Positions 7,590-14,782 of a DNA stretch of 20,136 bases are shown piece by piece; position 1 is the stretch's first letter; each line of letters begins with the position of its first letter. The notes beneath the pieces are model-generated. The model ran no database searches. It had not been told where the DNA came from and worked only from the letters and a program-made list of their open reading frames with translations. Made by a program: the position numbers and the translations under genes. Origin of the DNA: Pseudomonadales bacterium (lineage in GTDB: Bacteria; Pseudomonadota; Gammaproteobacteria; Pseudomonadales; Azotimanducaceae); NCBI GenBank assembly GCA_022448765.1, contig JAKUTI010000018.1, forward strand, positions 1 to 20,136, written 5' to 3'.

Positions 7590-8822
7590 ATGAGTAGACG
7601 CCGGGTTGTCATCACCGGGATGGGCTTGATAACGCCGATCGGAAATACGGTCGACGAGACATGGACGAACGCGCTGGCTGGGCGTAGTGGTGGCAATCTG
7701 ATCGAACATTTCGACACGTCGGACTTCGCCGTCAAGATCGGGGCGAACATCAAGAATTTTGACGTCGAACCTTACCTTGATCGGAAGGAAGCCAGACGAA
7801 TCGACCTATTCATCCAACTGGGAATTGCTGCTGGGATTCAGGCGATAGATGACGCGGGCATTGCAGACATGGAGGAGCGTGATCGCATTGGCGTCGCGAT
7901 CGGTTCCGGTATCGGCGGAATCAACACCATTGAAGATACCCACTCGACACTGCTGAAGAGCGGTCCACGGCGGGTATCGCCTTTCTTTGTGCCCGCAAGC
8001 GTGATCAACATGATTTCTGGCAGCTTATCGATTCGATATGGGTTTCAGGGACCAAATATCGCCATCGTCACTGCGTGCACGACCGGGACGCACAACATCG
8101 GGATTGGGGCACGCATGATCCAACATGGTGATGCTGATGTGATGGTGGTGGGTGGCGCGGAATGGGCGACGTCCCCGGTGACCATTGCGGGATTCACGTC
8201 GATGAAAGCGTTGAGCAGCCGAAATGAAGATCCCGAACGCGCGAGTCGGCCTTGGGATAGGGACCGCGACGGTTTTCTCCTGGGCGATGGGGCCGGCGTG
8301 ATGGTTCTGGAGGAGTATGAACAGGCGAAGGCCCGGGGAGCAGAAATCTATTGCGAATTGAGCGGATTTGGCATGAGTGCCGATGCGCATCACATCACGA
8401 GCCCGCCGGATGACGGTCGTGGGGCTGTGGCGTCGATGAAAAACGCGTTAGCGGATGCCAACATGGATGCCGAGCGCATCCAATACATTAATGCGCATGG
8501 GACGTCGACGCCCCAGGGCGACGTAGCCGAAACGCAGTCCATCAAGACAGTGTTTGGTTCCGATACTCAAGTGACGGTGAGTTCGACCAAATCCATGGTT
8601 GGACATCTTTTGGGCGCGGCTGGGGCCGTCGAAGGCGCTGTCTGCGCGCTCGCCATACGTCACCAAGTTGCTCCGCCCACGATTAACCTCGATCACCCCG
8701 GTGACGGCTGCGATCTCGACTACGTTCCCCACACTGCGCGTGATATGACCATTGATGCGGCGCTTTCCAATTCGTTTGGGTTTGGTGGGACTAACGGAAC
8801 GCTCATCTTCTCGCGGGTTTAG
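7590..8822 (+). CDS. fabF: 3-oxoacyl-ACP synthase II
   Basis: Condenses malonyl-ACP with acyl-ACP (elongating ketosynthase; the FabF type also controls unsaturated-chain elongation). 410 aa. The thiolase fold has nucleophile Cys163 in TACTTGTHN, His303 in NAHGTSTPQGD, Lys334 and His339 in STKSMVGHLLGAAG, and the C-terminal NSFGFGGTNG glycine-rich loop. The start at ATG 7590 gives MSRRRVVITGMG, the standard family N-terminus. It follows the acpP terminator by 45 bases. As fabH is not in the cluster, an initiating ketosynthase III would have to be encoded elsewhere. Confidence 0.97.
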   Translation: MSRRRVVITGMGLITPIGNTVDETWTNALAGRSGGNLIEHFDTSDFAVKIGANIKNFDVEPYLDRKEARRIDLFIQLGIAAGIQAIDDAGIADMEERDRIGVAIGSGIGGINTIEDTHSTLLKSGPRRVSPFFVPASVINMISGSLSIRYGFQGPNIAIVTACTTGTHNIGIGARMIQHGDADVMVVGGAEWATSPVTIAGFTSMKALSSRNEDPERASRPWDRDRDGFLLGDGAGVMVLEEYEQAKARGAEIYCELSGFGMSADAHHITSPPDDGRGAVASMKNALADANMDAERIQYINAHGTSTPQGDVAETQSIKTVFGSDTQVTVSSTKSMVGHLLGAAGAVEGAVCALAIRHQVAPPTINLDHPGDGCDLDYVPHTARDMTIDAALSNSFGFGGTNGTLIFSRV

Positions 8823-8915
8823 TGTAAGAAAATTCGCTGATTTCGTGTTGTGTGTCTCCCCTCGGCCGCCGCAAAGTGGCACGATCGCCATCGCGCGTAA
8901 AGAAACCGGAGCGAA

Positions 8916-9914
8916 ATGTTGCCGCGAACAATAGCCGTAATCTTGACCGTTTTTGCGGCAGTTCTGGGCGGGTTATGGTTCTTGGAAAACTGGGCCGGCC
9001 GGCCGGCAGAACTTGATTCCCCCGCAACCATTGTGATCGAAAGAGGCGAGAGTTTTTCTGCGATAGGCCAACGCTTGAGCGCCAACGGAATTGTGGATAG
9101 TGCTCGCTGGCTGACATTACGAGCTCGCATGCGTGGGTTAACTGGTTCCGTAAAAGCGGGCGAATACCGTTTCGAATCGAACCAGTCCCCGGATCGAGTC
9201 CTCGATCGGCTCGCGTCGGGCGACATCTTGGTACATTCGATTCAGATTACTGAAGGCGAGACCTTTTCGGTCACTCGAAATAACCTTCTCCATGCCGATG
9301 GTCTCTGGTTTGACCTGGGCGACGCCACGGTGGTTAATGTTCTTGCGGTGCTTGAACTGGCGGACGCTCATGGTGAGGGTCAATTCTTTCCAGACACCTA
9401 TCATTATAGGCGTGGTGATCGAGCGTCCGAAGTTCTTGTTCGCGCATGGGAGCGGATGCGTCTTCAGCTAGATAATGCGTGGGAGAAACGCGACGCTGAC
9501 CTTCCCTTAAAGAGTCCGTACGAGGTTTTGATCTTGGCATCTATTATTGAAAAAGAATCGGGAATGGAGGGTGACCGACGAAAGATTAGTGGCGTCTTTA
9601 GTCGTCGATTGCGGCAGGGTATGCGATTGCAAACGGATCCTGCCGTTATCTACGGCTTAGGCCGAACGTTCGATGGCAACCTGACGCGTGCTCACCTAAG
9701 GAAGGATGGTCCCTACAACACCTACACTCGAGGCGGTTTGCCACCGACTCCTATCAGTGCAGCGGGCCTGACGGCGTTGCATGCCGCCACACAGCCGGAT
9801 TCGGGTACAGCCCTATACTTCGTGGGAAGAGGCGACGGGTCATCTCAGTTTTCCGACACTCTTGATGCACATTTGCAAGCGGTTCGACGATATCAGTTGC
9901 GAGGCGAGCGATGA
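8916..9914 (+). CDS. mltG: Endolytic murein transglycosylase MltG
   Basis: Inner-membrane lytic transglycosylase that cuts nascent peptidoglycan strands and sets glycan length. 332 aa. One N-terminal membrane segment (about 5-23) anchors a periplasmic YceG domain: a LysM-like part at about 38-110, then the catalytic region with ILASIIEKES, where the EKE motif at 212-214 holds the catalytic Glu. RLRQGMRLQTDP, YNTYTRGGLPPTPI and LYFV follow as in E. coli. ATG 8916 has GGAG five bases upstream. In E. coli pabC lies between fabF and this gene; here there are only 93 non-coding bases. The stop overlaps the tmk start (ATGA). Confidence 0.96.
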   Translation: MLPRTIAVILTVFAAVLGGLWFLENWAGRPAELDSPATIVIERGESFSAIGQRLSANGIVDSARWLTLRARMRGLTGSVKAGEYRFESNQSPDRVLDRLASGDILVHSIQITEGETFSVTRNNLLHADGLWFDLGDATVVNVLAVLELADAHGEGQFFPDTYHYRRGDRASEVLVRAWERMRLQLDNAWEKRDADLPLKSPYEVLILASIIEKESGMEGDRRKISGVFSRRLRQGMRLQTDPAVIYGLGRTFDGNLTRAHLRKDGPYNTYTRGGLPPTPISAAGLTALHAATQPDSGTALYFVGRGDGSSQFSDTLDAHLQAVRRYQLRGER

Positions 9915-10531
9915 CTCGGGGTCGATTTATCACGTTGGAAGGGATCGAAGGCGTTGGTAAAACCACAAACATCGAATTTCTTAGGGAATTGTTAGAGCAA
10001 AAGGGAATCGACGCTCTGGTAACGCGAGAACCGGGCGGAACGCCGCTCGCTGAAGACGTAAGAAAGGTTCTACTCGAAACGCGTGATGAATCGATGGATC
10101 CTATAACGGAATCTCTGCTGATATTTGCGGCGCGATCTCAACACGTATCAACCGTGATTCAACCCGCATTGAACGTCGGACGATGGGTTCTTTGTGACCG
10201 ATATACCGACGCGACGTACGCGTATCAAGGTGGCGGTCGTGGTGTTGCTCTAGAGACGTTGGAACGCCTGGCGGAGTTTGCGCAGGGATCGCTTTGGCCC
10301 GATCTAACTATTTATCTGGATGCGCCGGTCGATCAGGCACTTGCGAGAATCGCTAACCGCCAACCCGATCGATTTGAAACTGAAGATAGTGAGTTCTTCG
10401 CGAGGGTACGGGCCCGTTATCTCGCGATTGCGGAAAGTGAGGAACGGATGGTCCTGATTGACGCGACGCAATCGATAGAAGCAGTTCGATTACGGCTTGT
10501 GAGCGCTATCACTGATTTCTTGGAGACGTAG
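9911..10531 (+). CDS. tmk: Thymidylate kinase
   Basis: Phosphorylates dTMP to dTDP with ATP in the cytoplasm. 206 aa. P-loop EGIEGVGKTT at 10-19, the TREPGGTP substrate loop at 38-45, and the CDRYTDATYAYQGGGRG segment (DRY at 96-98) for dTMP binding. The LID region at about 148-158 holds the Arg residues, and the P-loop lacks an Arg, as in the E. coli-type enzyme. It overlaps mltG by 4 bases, and holB starts 2 bases after its stop, so the three are translated together. Confidence 0.97.
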   Translation: MTRGRFITLEGIEGVGKTTNIEFLRELLEQKGIDALVTREPGGTPLAEDVRKVLLETRDESMDPITESLLIFAARSQHVSTVIQPALNVGRWVLCDRYTDATYAYQGGGRGVALETLERLAEFAQGSLWPDLTIYLDAPVDQALARIANRQPDRFETEDSEFFARVRARYLAIAESEERMVLIDATQSIEAVRLRLVSAITDFLET

Positions 10532-10533
10532 CG

Positions 10534-11448
10534 TTGACCGGGCTCGCCCCATGGACGCAGCAAGTTTTCGACCACGTGGGTTCGCTGAGCGCTGGCGATC
10601 GGCTACCACACGCCCTGCTGATCGATGGTCCTGGCGGATGGGGCGAAGCGCAGCTCGCTGGCCAAATCGCGCTGACGCTAATAGATCGTGGTGGCGACCC
10701 GCGTACCGTTGCGCACCCGGATTTTCGTTGGATCGAAGGAGAAAAAGGGACCATCAAGGTTGATCAGATTCGAAGCCTTATCGACTTTATGCAACAAACC
10801 GCTCAGGCGGGGTCGCTGAAAGTGGCCGTGGTGGATGATGCTCAACAAATGAATCCAAGCGCGGGAAATGCGCTGTTGAAAATCCTTGAGGAGCCGCCGC
10901 CCGGTAGCCATCTGATACTGGTAACCGATGCAAGAGACGCCATGTTGCCGACGGTCATTAGTCGCTGCCAACGCGTTTCCGTTCAACGAGCGACCCGGGA
11001 AATTGTGGTGAGTTGGCTTGTGGAACAAGGCGCGAGTGCTGACGAGATCGAACCGCTATTGATTGAATACGCGGGCGCGCCTTTCCACATTCTCGAAGCC
11101 ATACAGGCGGAGAGAAAATCGCTTTGGCCCACGCTCAAAAGTGCGAGGGATGGACAAAATGGCGTGAGTGACGCGGTTGATAACCTGCGCAACGAGGATC
11201 TTGTCGACGTTCTCGCTCGGTGGGCACGATTTCTACACAGGTTGGTCGTTGAAGACCGGGTCGGAAGGGAAGGCGTGGATTTCTTTGGCGACTTGATCGA
11301 GACGCGGCGCATGGCGTTGTCCAATACGGGATTGAATCGCCCGCTTCAGCTGGAACGCTTGATGTTTAAATGGCGTCAATTGGTGATTCGAGATCGACGA
11401 AAAATTGAATCGGACGGGCGGTCCACGACGTCGGTCAAGACGAATTAG
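10534..11448 (+). CDS. holB: DNA polymerase III delta' subunit (no zinc module)
   Basis: Clamp-loader subunit that works with delta and gamma/tau to load the beta clamp. 304 aa. The AAA+ fold shows HPDFRWIE (61-68), the basic VDQIRSLI helix, GNALLKILEEPP (111-122) and the SRC motif (143-145) that supplies the arginine finger. The P-loop region (PGGWGEAQ) has no GKT, as expected of delta', which does not hydrolyse ATP. Unusually, the cysteine-rich zinc module normally just before HPD is absent: the protein has a single cysteine (C145) and is about 15 residues shorter there than E. coli HolB. TTG start. Its 3' end overlaps the convergent GNAT gene by 14 bases. Confidence 0.93.
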   Translation: MTGLAPWTQQVFDHVGSLSAGDRLPHALLIDGPGGWGEAQLAGQIALTLIDRGGDPRTVAHPDFRWIEGEKGTIKVDQIRSLIDFMQQTAQAGSLKVAVVDDAQQMNPSAGNALLKILEEPPPGSHLILVTDARDAMLPTVISRCQRVSVQRATREIVVSWLVEQGASADEIEPLLIEYAGAPFHILEAIQAERKSLWPTLKSARDGQNGVSDAVDNLRNEDLVDVLARWARFLHRLVVEDRVGREGVDFFGDLIETRRMALSNTGLNRPLQLERLMFKWRQLVIRDRRKIESDGRSTTSVKTN

Positions 11449-11926
11449 GGCTCAATTCCCTGTCGAATTCCGTTTCGAACAGGCGGTAATCGGTTTCTAC
11501 CATGCCGAGCTCGCGATAGGTTGCTTGTGCGCCATCATTATCCTTTTCGACGTACAGTCGGATCCCCACTGCTGTCGGATCTGCCGATGCGAGCTTGAGA
11601 ACGTGTTGATGCATCGCGGTATAGACGCCGAGCCGACGTCGTGACGACGCAACGTAGACACTCTGGATCCACCAAAATCGTCCGTTACGCCAATCACTCC
11701 ATTCCCATGTGAGCATGAGCGTTCCCACCGGTTCGCCCGCAATTTCGGCGACGAAATAAAGCGCTAGTTCGTCCGATGAAAGAGCGCTTTCAATCCCCCG
11801 CCGCAACCTGTTGTTGTCTAGACCTTTGTCTTCGCTTTCGGCGGCCATCGCGATCTGGAAATCAATCAAGATGTCGAGATCCGATTGAGTGGCCCTTCGT
11901 ACTGCAATGTCGTTGGCGACTGTCAT
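11435..11926 (-). CDS. GNAT-family N-acetyltransferase
   Basis: Transfers an acetyl group from acetyl-CoA to an unidentified amine substrate. 163 aa with the full GNAT fold: an N-terminal VRRATQSDLDIL strand and helix, motif A at about 89-105 with the acetyl-CoA loop SRRRLGVYTAM (R-x-x-G), and motif B LYVEKDN..AQATYRELGM at 124-142. Substrate cannot be told from sequence. ATG start at 11926. It lies 32 bases downstream of pepQ on the same strand, so it is probably cotranscribed with it. Its last codons overlap the holB stop by 14 bases tail to tail. Confidence 0.88.
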   Translation of the reverse strand: MTVANDIAVRRATQSDLDILIDFQIAMAAESEDKGLDNNRLRRGIESALSSDELALYFVAEIAGEPVGTLMLTWEWSDWRNGRFWWIQSVYVASSRRRLGVYTAMHQHVLKLASADPTAVGIRLYVEKDNDGAQATYRELGMVETDYRLFETEFDRELSPNSS

Positions 11927-11958
11927 ACGCTATGAACTGGGATGCCTCGTAACGTGTT

Positions 11959-13290
11959 TCATTGGGCTAGTGCTTTTTCGAATGCGGGCCGCGTTAGATT
12001 TTCGTGACCGTTCTCAGTTGCCAATACGTTGTCTTCTATTCGAATGCCGCCGAATGGCACAAATGCTTGAACGCGGTCTCGATCGATATCGGCGGGATTC
12101 TTGACGCTGTCAATGAGCATCGGGATGAAATAGATCCCGGGTTCGACCGTGAAGATTTGGTTGGCCTCGATTTGCCGGGTCAAGCGCAAGGTAGGAAAGC
12201 GATCTGAAGGTTTACTGTTGTTGGCTTGACCCGCGGTCAATCGGCCGCCCACGTCGTGCGTTTGCAACCCGAGGAGATGACCGAGACCGTGCGGGAAAAA
12301 AGCGTCCGTTAACCGTTGATCAAACGCCGCTTCTGCCGAACAAGTCACGAATCCAAACGCAACCAAGAGCTCGGCGATATCGTGATGCATACGTTCATGA
12401 AGATCGAGATAGCTGAGCCCGAGCCCGATACCGTTGATCAGGCCTTGTTGTTTTTCGTCGAGTGCCTGAATGAGACTGTCGAAATCATCTCCAGGGACCG
12501 CGCTGTAGCTTCTCGTAATATCGCTGTGATACCCGTTAAATTTGCCGCCGGCGTCGATCAAAAAGCTATGTACGTTTTTCGGCGTCAACCGATCGTAATG
12601 CTGGTAATGCAGAGTTCCTGCATGTTCGTTTAGCGCGATGATGTTGGGGTAGGGAAGGTCACTTTCGGTTTGCTTGCTTGCGTCAAGGTAGGCCATGTGA
12701 ATGTCAAATTCGCTGGCTCCGGACAAGAAGGCTCGATGCGCGGCGAGATGTCCGCGTACGCCGATTTCGGTCGCACCCTTCATGTTGGTAATTTCAAATG
12801 CTGTTTTAAACGAGCGACCGTAATCGAGTTGATCGACGAGCGGTGTGACGTCCTTTGTCGTGAGCGCGAGATTGCTCGCGAGCTCCGTATCTGGTCCAAC
12901 GTAAGCGACGTTGGCCAAGGACCGCGTTGCCTCGACGATATCTTTAATTTGATGCTCCGCTTCTTGGTATACGGCTACGTCGAAGGCATCGTTGGCCCAA
13001 TCGGGGACCGTGGGCGGCACGTACCAAAAGTCTTCCGGTTGATAGAAAAACAATTTTGGTGTCATAGCGGGACGGACCAGCAAGACCGCATTTTCCGTCA
13101 GGGGCTCGGGTACCCACCGGGCAAAGTGGGGGTTTGGTCGGAACGGAGGACTTTGATCGTCTGCGAAGTAATACGAATTCGTTCCTGCAGGCACGAGCGC
13201 GGCGTCGAACCCATGTTCATTGAGCGCTCGTTCCCATTCTCCACGGAGGGATTCGATATGGTGTCTGAAGCTGGTCCGATCGAAGTTCAA
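11959..13290 (-). CDS. pepQ: Xaa-Pro dipeptidase (prolidase) PepQ
   Basis: Cytoplasmic M24 metallopeptidase that cleaves dipeptides with C-terminal proline; members of this branch (OPAA of Alteromonas) also hydrolyse organophosphates. 443 aa, the same length as E. coli PepQ. The N-terminal creatinase-like domain is followed by the pita-bread domain with the five metal ligands Asp246, Asp257, His338, Glu383 and Glu419 (IDAG, HSDITR, PHGLGH, VEPGIYF, GGIRIED). His345 in QTHDVGG fits the substrate-binding histidine. The TTG start at 13290 is supported by AGGA seven bases upstream and by the family N-terminus; there is no in-frame ATG until residue 170. Divergent from the Mo hydroxylase operon. 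Confidence 0.94.
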   Translation of the reverse strand: MNFDRTSFRHHIESLRGEWERALNEHGFDAALVPAGTNSYYFADDQSPPFRPNPHFARWVPEPLTENAVLLVRPAMTPKLFFYQPEDFWYVPPTVPDWANDAFDVAVYQEAEHQIKDIVEATRSLANVAYVGPDTELASNLALTTKDVTPLVDQLDYGRSFKTAFEITNMKGATEIGVRGHLAAHRAFLSGASEFDIHMAYLDASKQTESDLPYPNIIALNEHAGTLHYQHYDRLTPKNVHSFLIDAGGKFNGYHSDITRSYSAVPGDDFDSLIQALDEKQQGLINGIGLGLSYLDLHERMHHDIAELLVAFGFVTCSAEAAFDQRLTDAFFPHGLGHLLGLQTHDVGGRLTAGQANNSKPSDRFPTLRLTRQIEANQIFTVEPGIYFIPMLIDSVKNPADIDRDRVQAFVPFGGIRIEDNVLATENGHENLTRPAFEKALAQ

Positions 13291-13404
13291 GTCAATTCCT
13301 ACTGATCTATATAAAGTCTTGGAGATTGTAGCTTAGGCTGTGATTGTCGCAGCTCTTCATGATATACATAGTGGCTATTCCAGCGAGCAAGTACGGGGAG
13401 ATGT

Positions 13405-14280
13405 ATGGGAGATTACGCCTACGCGGCGCCGACGAGCGTTGAAGAAGCTCTGTCGGTGCTTGAGTCTCAGGCAAACGATGGACAGCGCACCCAGATACTT
13501 GCTGGGGGTACCGATGTGTTGGTGCAGATGCGGTCCATCGACAAAGAACCACGTACGCTAGTGGATATAAAACACCTAGCGGAAACCAACGAGTTATCGA
13601 TTGGTGCGGACGAGATCTTTATCGGTGCTGCGATACCCTCCGCAGCGCTCAACGAGAACGATGAACTGAAAGGGCTTTTGCCCGGGCTTATCGAGGCCGC
13701 AGATCTCATTGGATCAACGCAGATCCAAGGGCGCGCCACCATCGGAGGCAACCTTTGTAACTCGTCCCCAGCTGGCGACACGATTCCTGCGCTCGTGGCG
13801 GTATCGGCCGTTTGCGTGATCGCTTCGCCCGGCGGCTCACGAGAGGTCGACGTGGGAGATTTTGTGACGGGTGTTGGACAAAATTGTTTGGAATCGAACG
13901 AATTTCTTGTCGGGCTCAAGATTCCGCGTCCCGGAAACAATTCCGCTGACGCGTACTTGCGGTTCATTCCACGCACGGAAATGGACATTGCCGTGGCCGG
14001 GGCTGGCGTTGCGCTGACGCTCGACGCCGGGGGAACTTGCACGGCTGCTAGGGTTGCGATTGGAGCGGTTGCTCCGACGGTACTTTTGGTTGAAGCAGCG
14101 GCCTCAGCATTGGTTGGTACGAAAGTTGATGATGACGCACTTAACGCTGCGGCGGCTGCGTGTTCCGATGCGGCATCGCCGATCACCGATAAGCGGGGGA
14201 CGGTTGAATACCGCAAGAAAGTTGTGGGTGTCCTTTGTAAGCGTGCTGGCGGTATCGCACGCGACCGTGCTTCCAGTTAG
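13405..14280 (+). CDS. Molybdenum hydroxylase FAD-binding subunit (CoxM/XdhB-like)
   Basis: Middle subunit of a xanthine dehydrogenase-family enzyme; it takes electrons from the iron-sulfur subunit and passes them to the external acceptor. 291 aa. The two FAD-binding motifs of the family are clear: ILAGGTDVLVQM around 31-42 and ATIGGNLCNSSPAGDT at 111-125, followed by the CO-dehydrogenase flavoprotein C-terminal domain (RVAIGAVAPT, then VEYRKKV). No 4Fe-4S insertion as in 4-hydroxybenzoyl-CoA reductase beta is apparent. ATG 13405 has GGGGAG just upstream. It is first of three subunit genes, 12 bases before the next. A weak possible -10 (TATACA, 13363-13368) precedes it. Confidence 0.92.
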   Translation: MGDYAYAAPTSVEEALSVLESQANDGQRTQILAGGTDVLVQMRSIDKEPRTLVDIKHLAETNELSIGADEIFIGAAIPSAALNENDELKGLLPGLIEAADLIGSTQIQGRATIGGNLCNSSPAGDTIPALVAVSAVCVIASPGGSREVDVGDFVTGVGQNCLESNEFLVGLKIPRPGNNSADAYLRFIPRTEMDIAVAGAGVALTLDAGGTCTAARVAIGAVAPTVLLVEAAASALVGTKVDDDALNAAAAACSDAASPITDKRGTVEYRKKVVGVLCKRAGGIARDRASS

Positions 14281-14292
14281 TAGGGGAATGAG

Positions 14293-14772
14293 ATGAGTAA
14301 ATTACACATAACCACCAGCGTAAATGGACAACCCGAAGAAGTTCTTTGCGAGCCCCATCAGTCGCTTCTCGACGTGCTGCGCGACGAGCTTGGATTGACC
14401 GGAACCAAAGAAGGTTGCTCGACGGGCGACTGCGGTGCTTGCACAGTCACGCTGGATGGTCGTCTAGTCTGTTCCTGTTTGGTCCTTGCTCCAGAAGCCG
14501 AAGGCAAAGAGGTTGGGACCATCGAGGGCGTCGCCAATCCAGATGGCCTGCACGTGTTGCAGCAGAAGTTTTTGGAGCATGCGGCATTGCAGTGCGGTAT
14601 TTGTACGCCCGGGTTTATCGTGGCGGCAAAAGCTCTTTTGGAGCGGGATCCCGATCCAGACGAAACGACCATTCGATATTGGCTAGCGGGCAACCTCTGT
14701 CGTTGCACGGGCTACGACAAGATCATTCGCGCCGTCCAGGACGCCGCGACCGAATTAGCGCACGAAGCTTAG
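14293..14772 (+). CDS. Molybdenum hydroxylase 2x[2Fe-2S] subunit
   Basis: Small electron-transfer subunit with two [2Fe-2S] clusters linking the molybdenum site to FAD. 159 aa. The N-terminal plant-ferredoxin domain has C42, C47, C50 and C62 (GCSTGDCGAC plus a later Cys), and the C-terminal helical domain has C101, C104, C136 and C138 (QCGIC and NLCRCTGY). All eight ligands are present. ATG 14293 with GGGGA upstream. It sits 12 bases after the FAD subunit and 10 before the molybdopterin subunit, giving the order FAD, FeS, Mo seen in cox-type operons. Confidence 0.96.
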   Translation: MSKLHITTSVNGQPEEVLCEPHQSLLDVLRDELGLTGTKEGCSTGDCGACTVTLDGRLVCSCLVLAPEAEGKEVGTIEGVANPDGLHVLQQKFLEHAALQCGICTPGFIVAAKALLERDPDPDETTIRYWLAGNLCRCTGYDKIIRAVQDAATELAHEA

Positions 14773-14782
14773 GAGATACAAG

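Noticed and set aside
8994..9006. GGCCGGCCGGCCGG repeat near the start of mltG
   Set aside because: Short codon-level repeat just after the membrane segment; no sign of a regulatory or mobile element.
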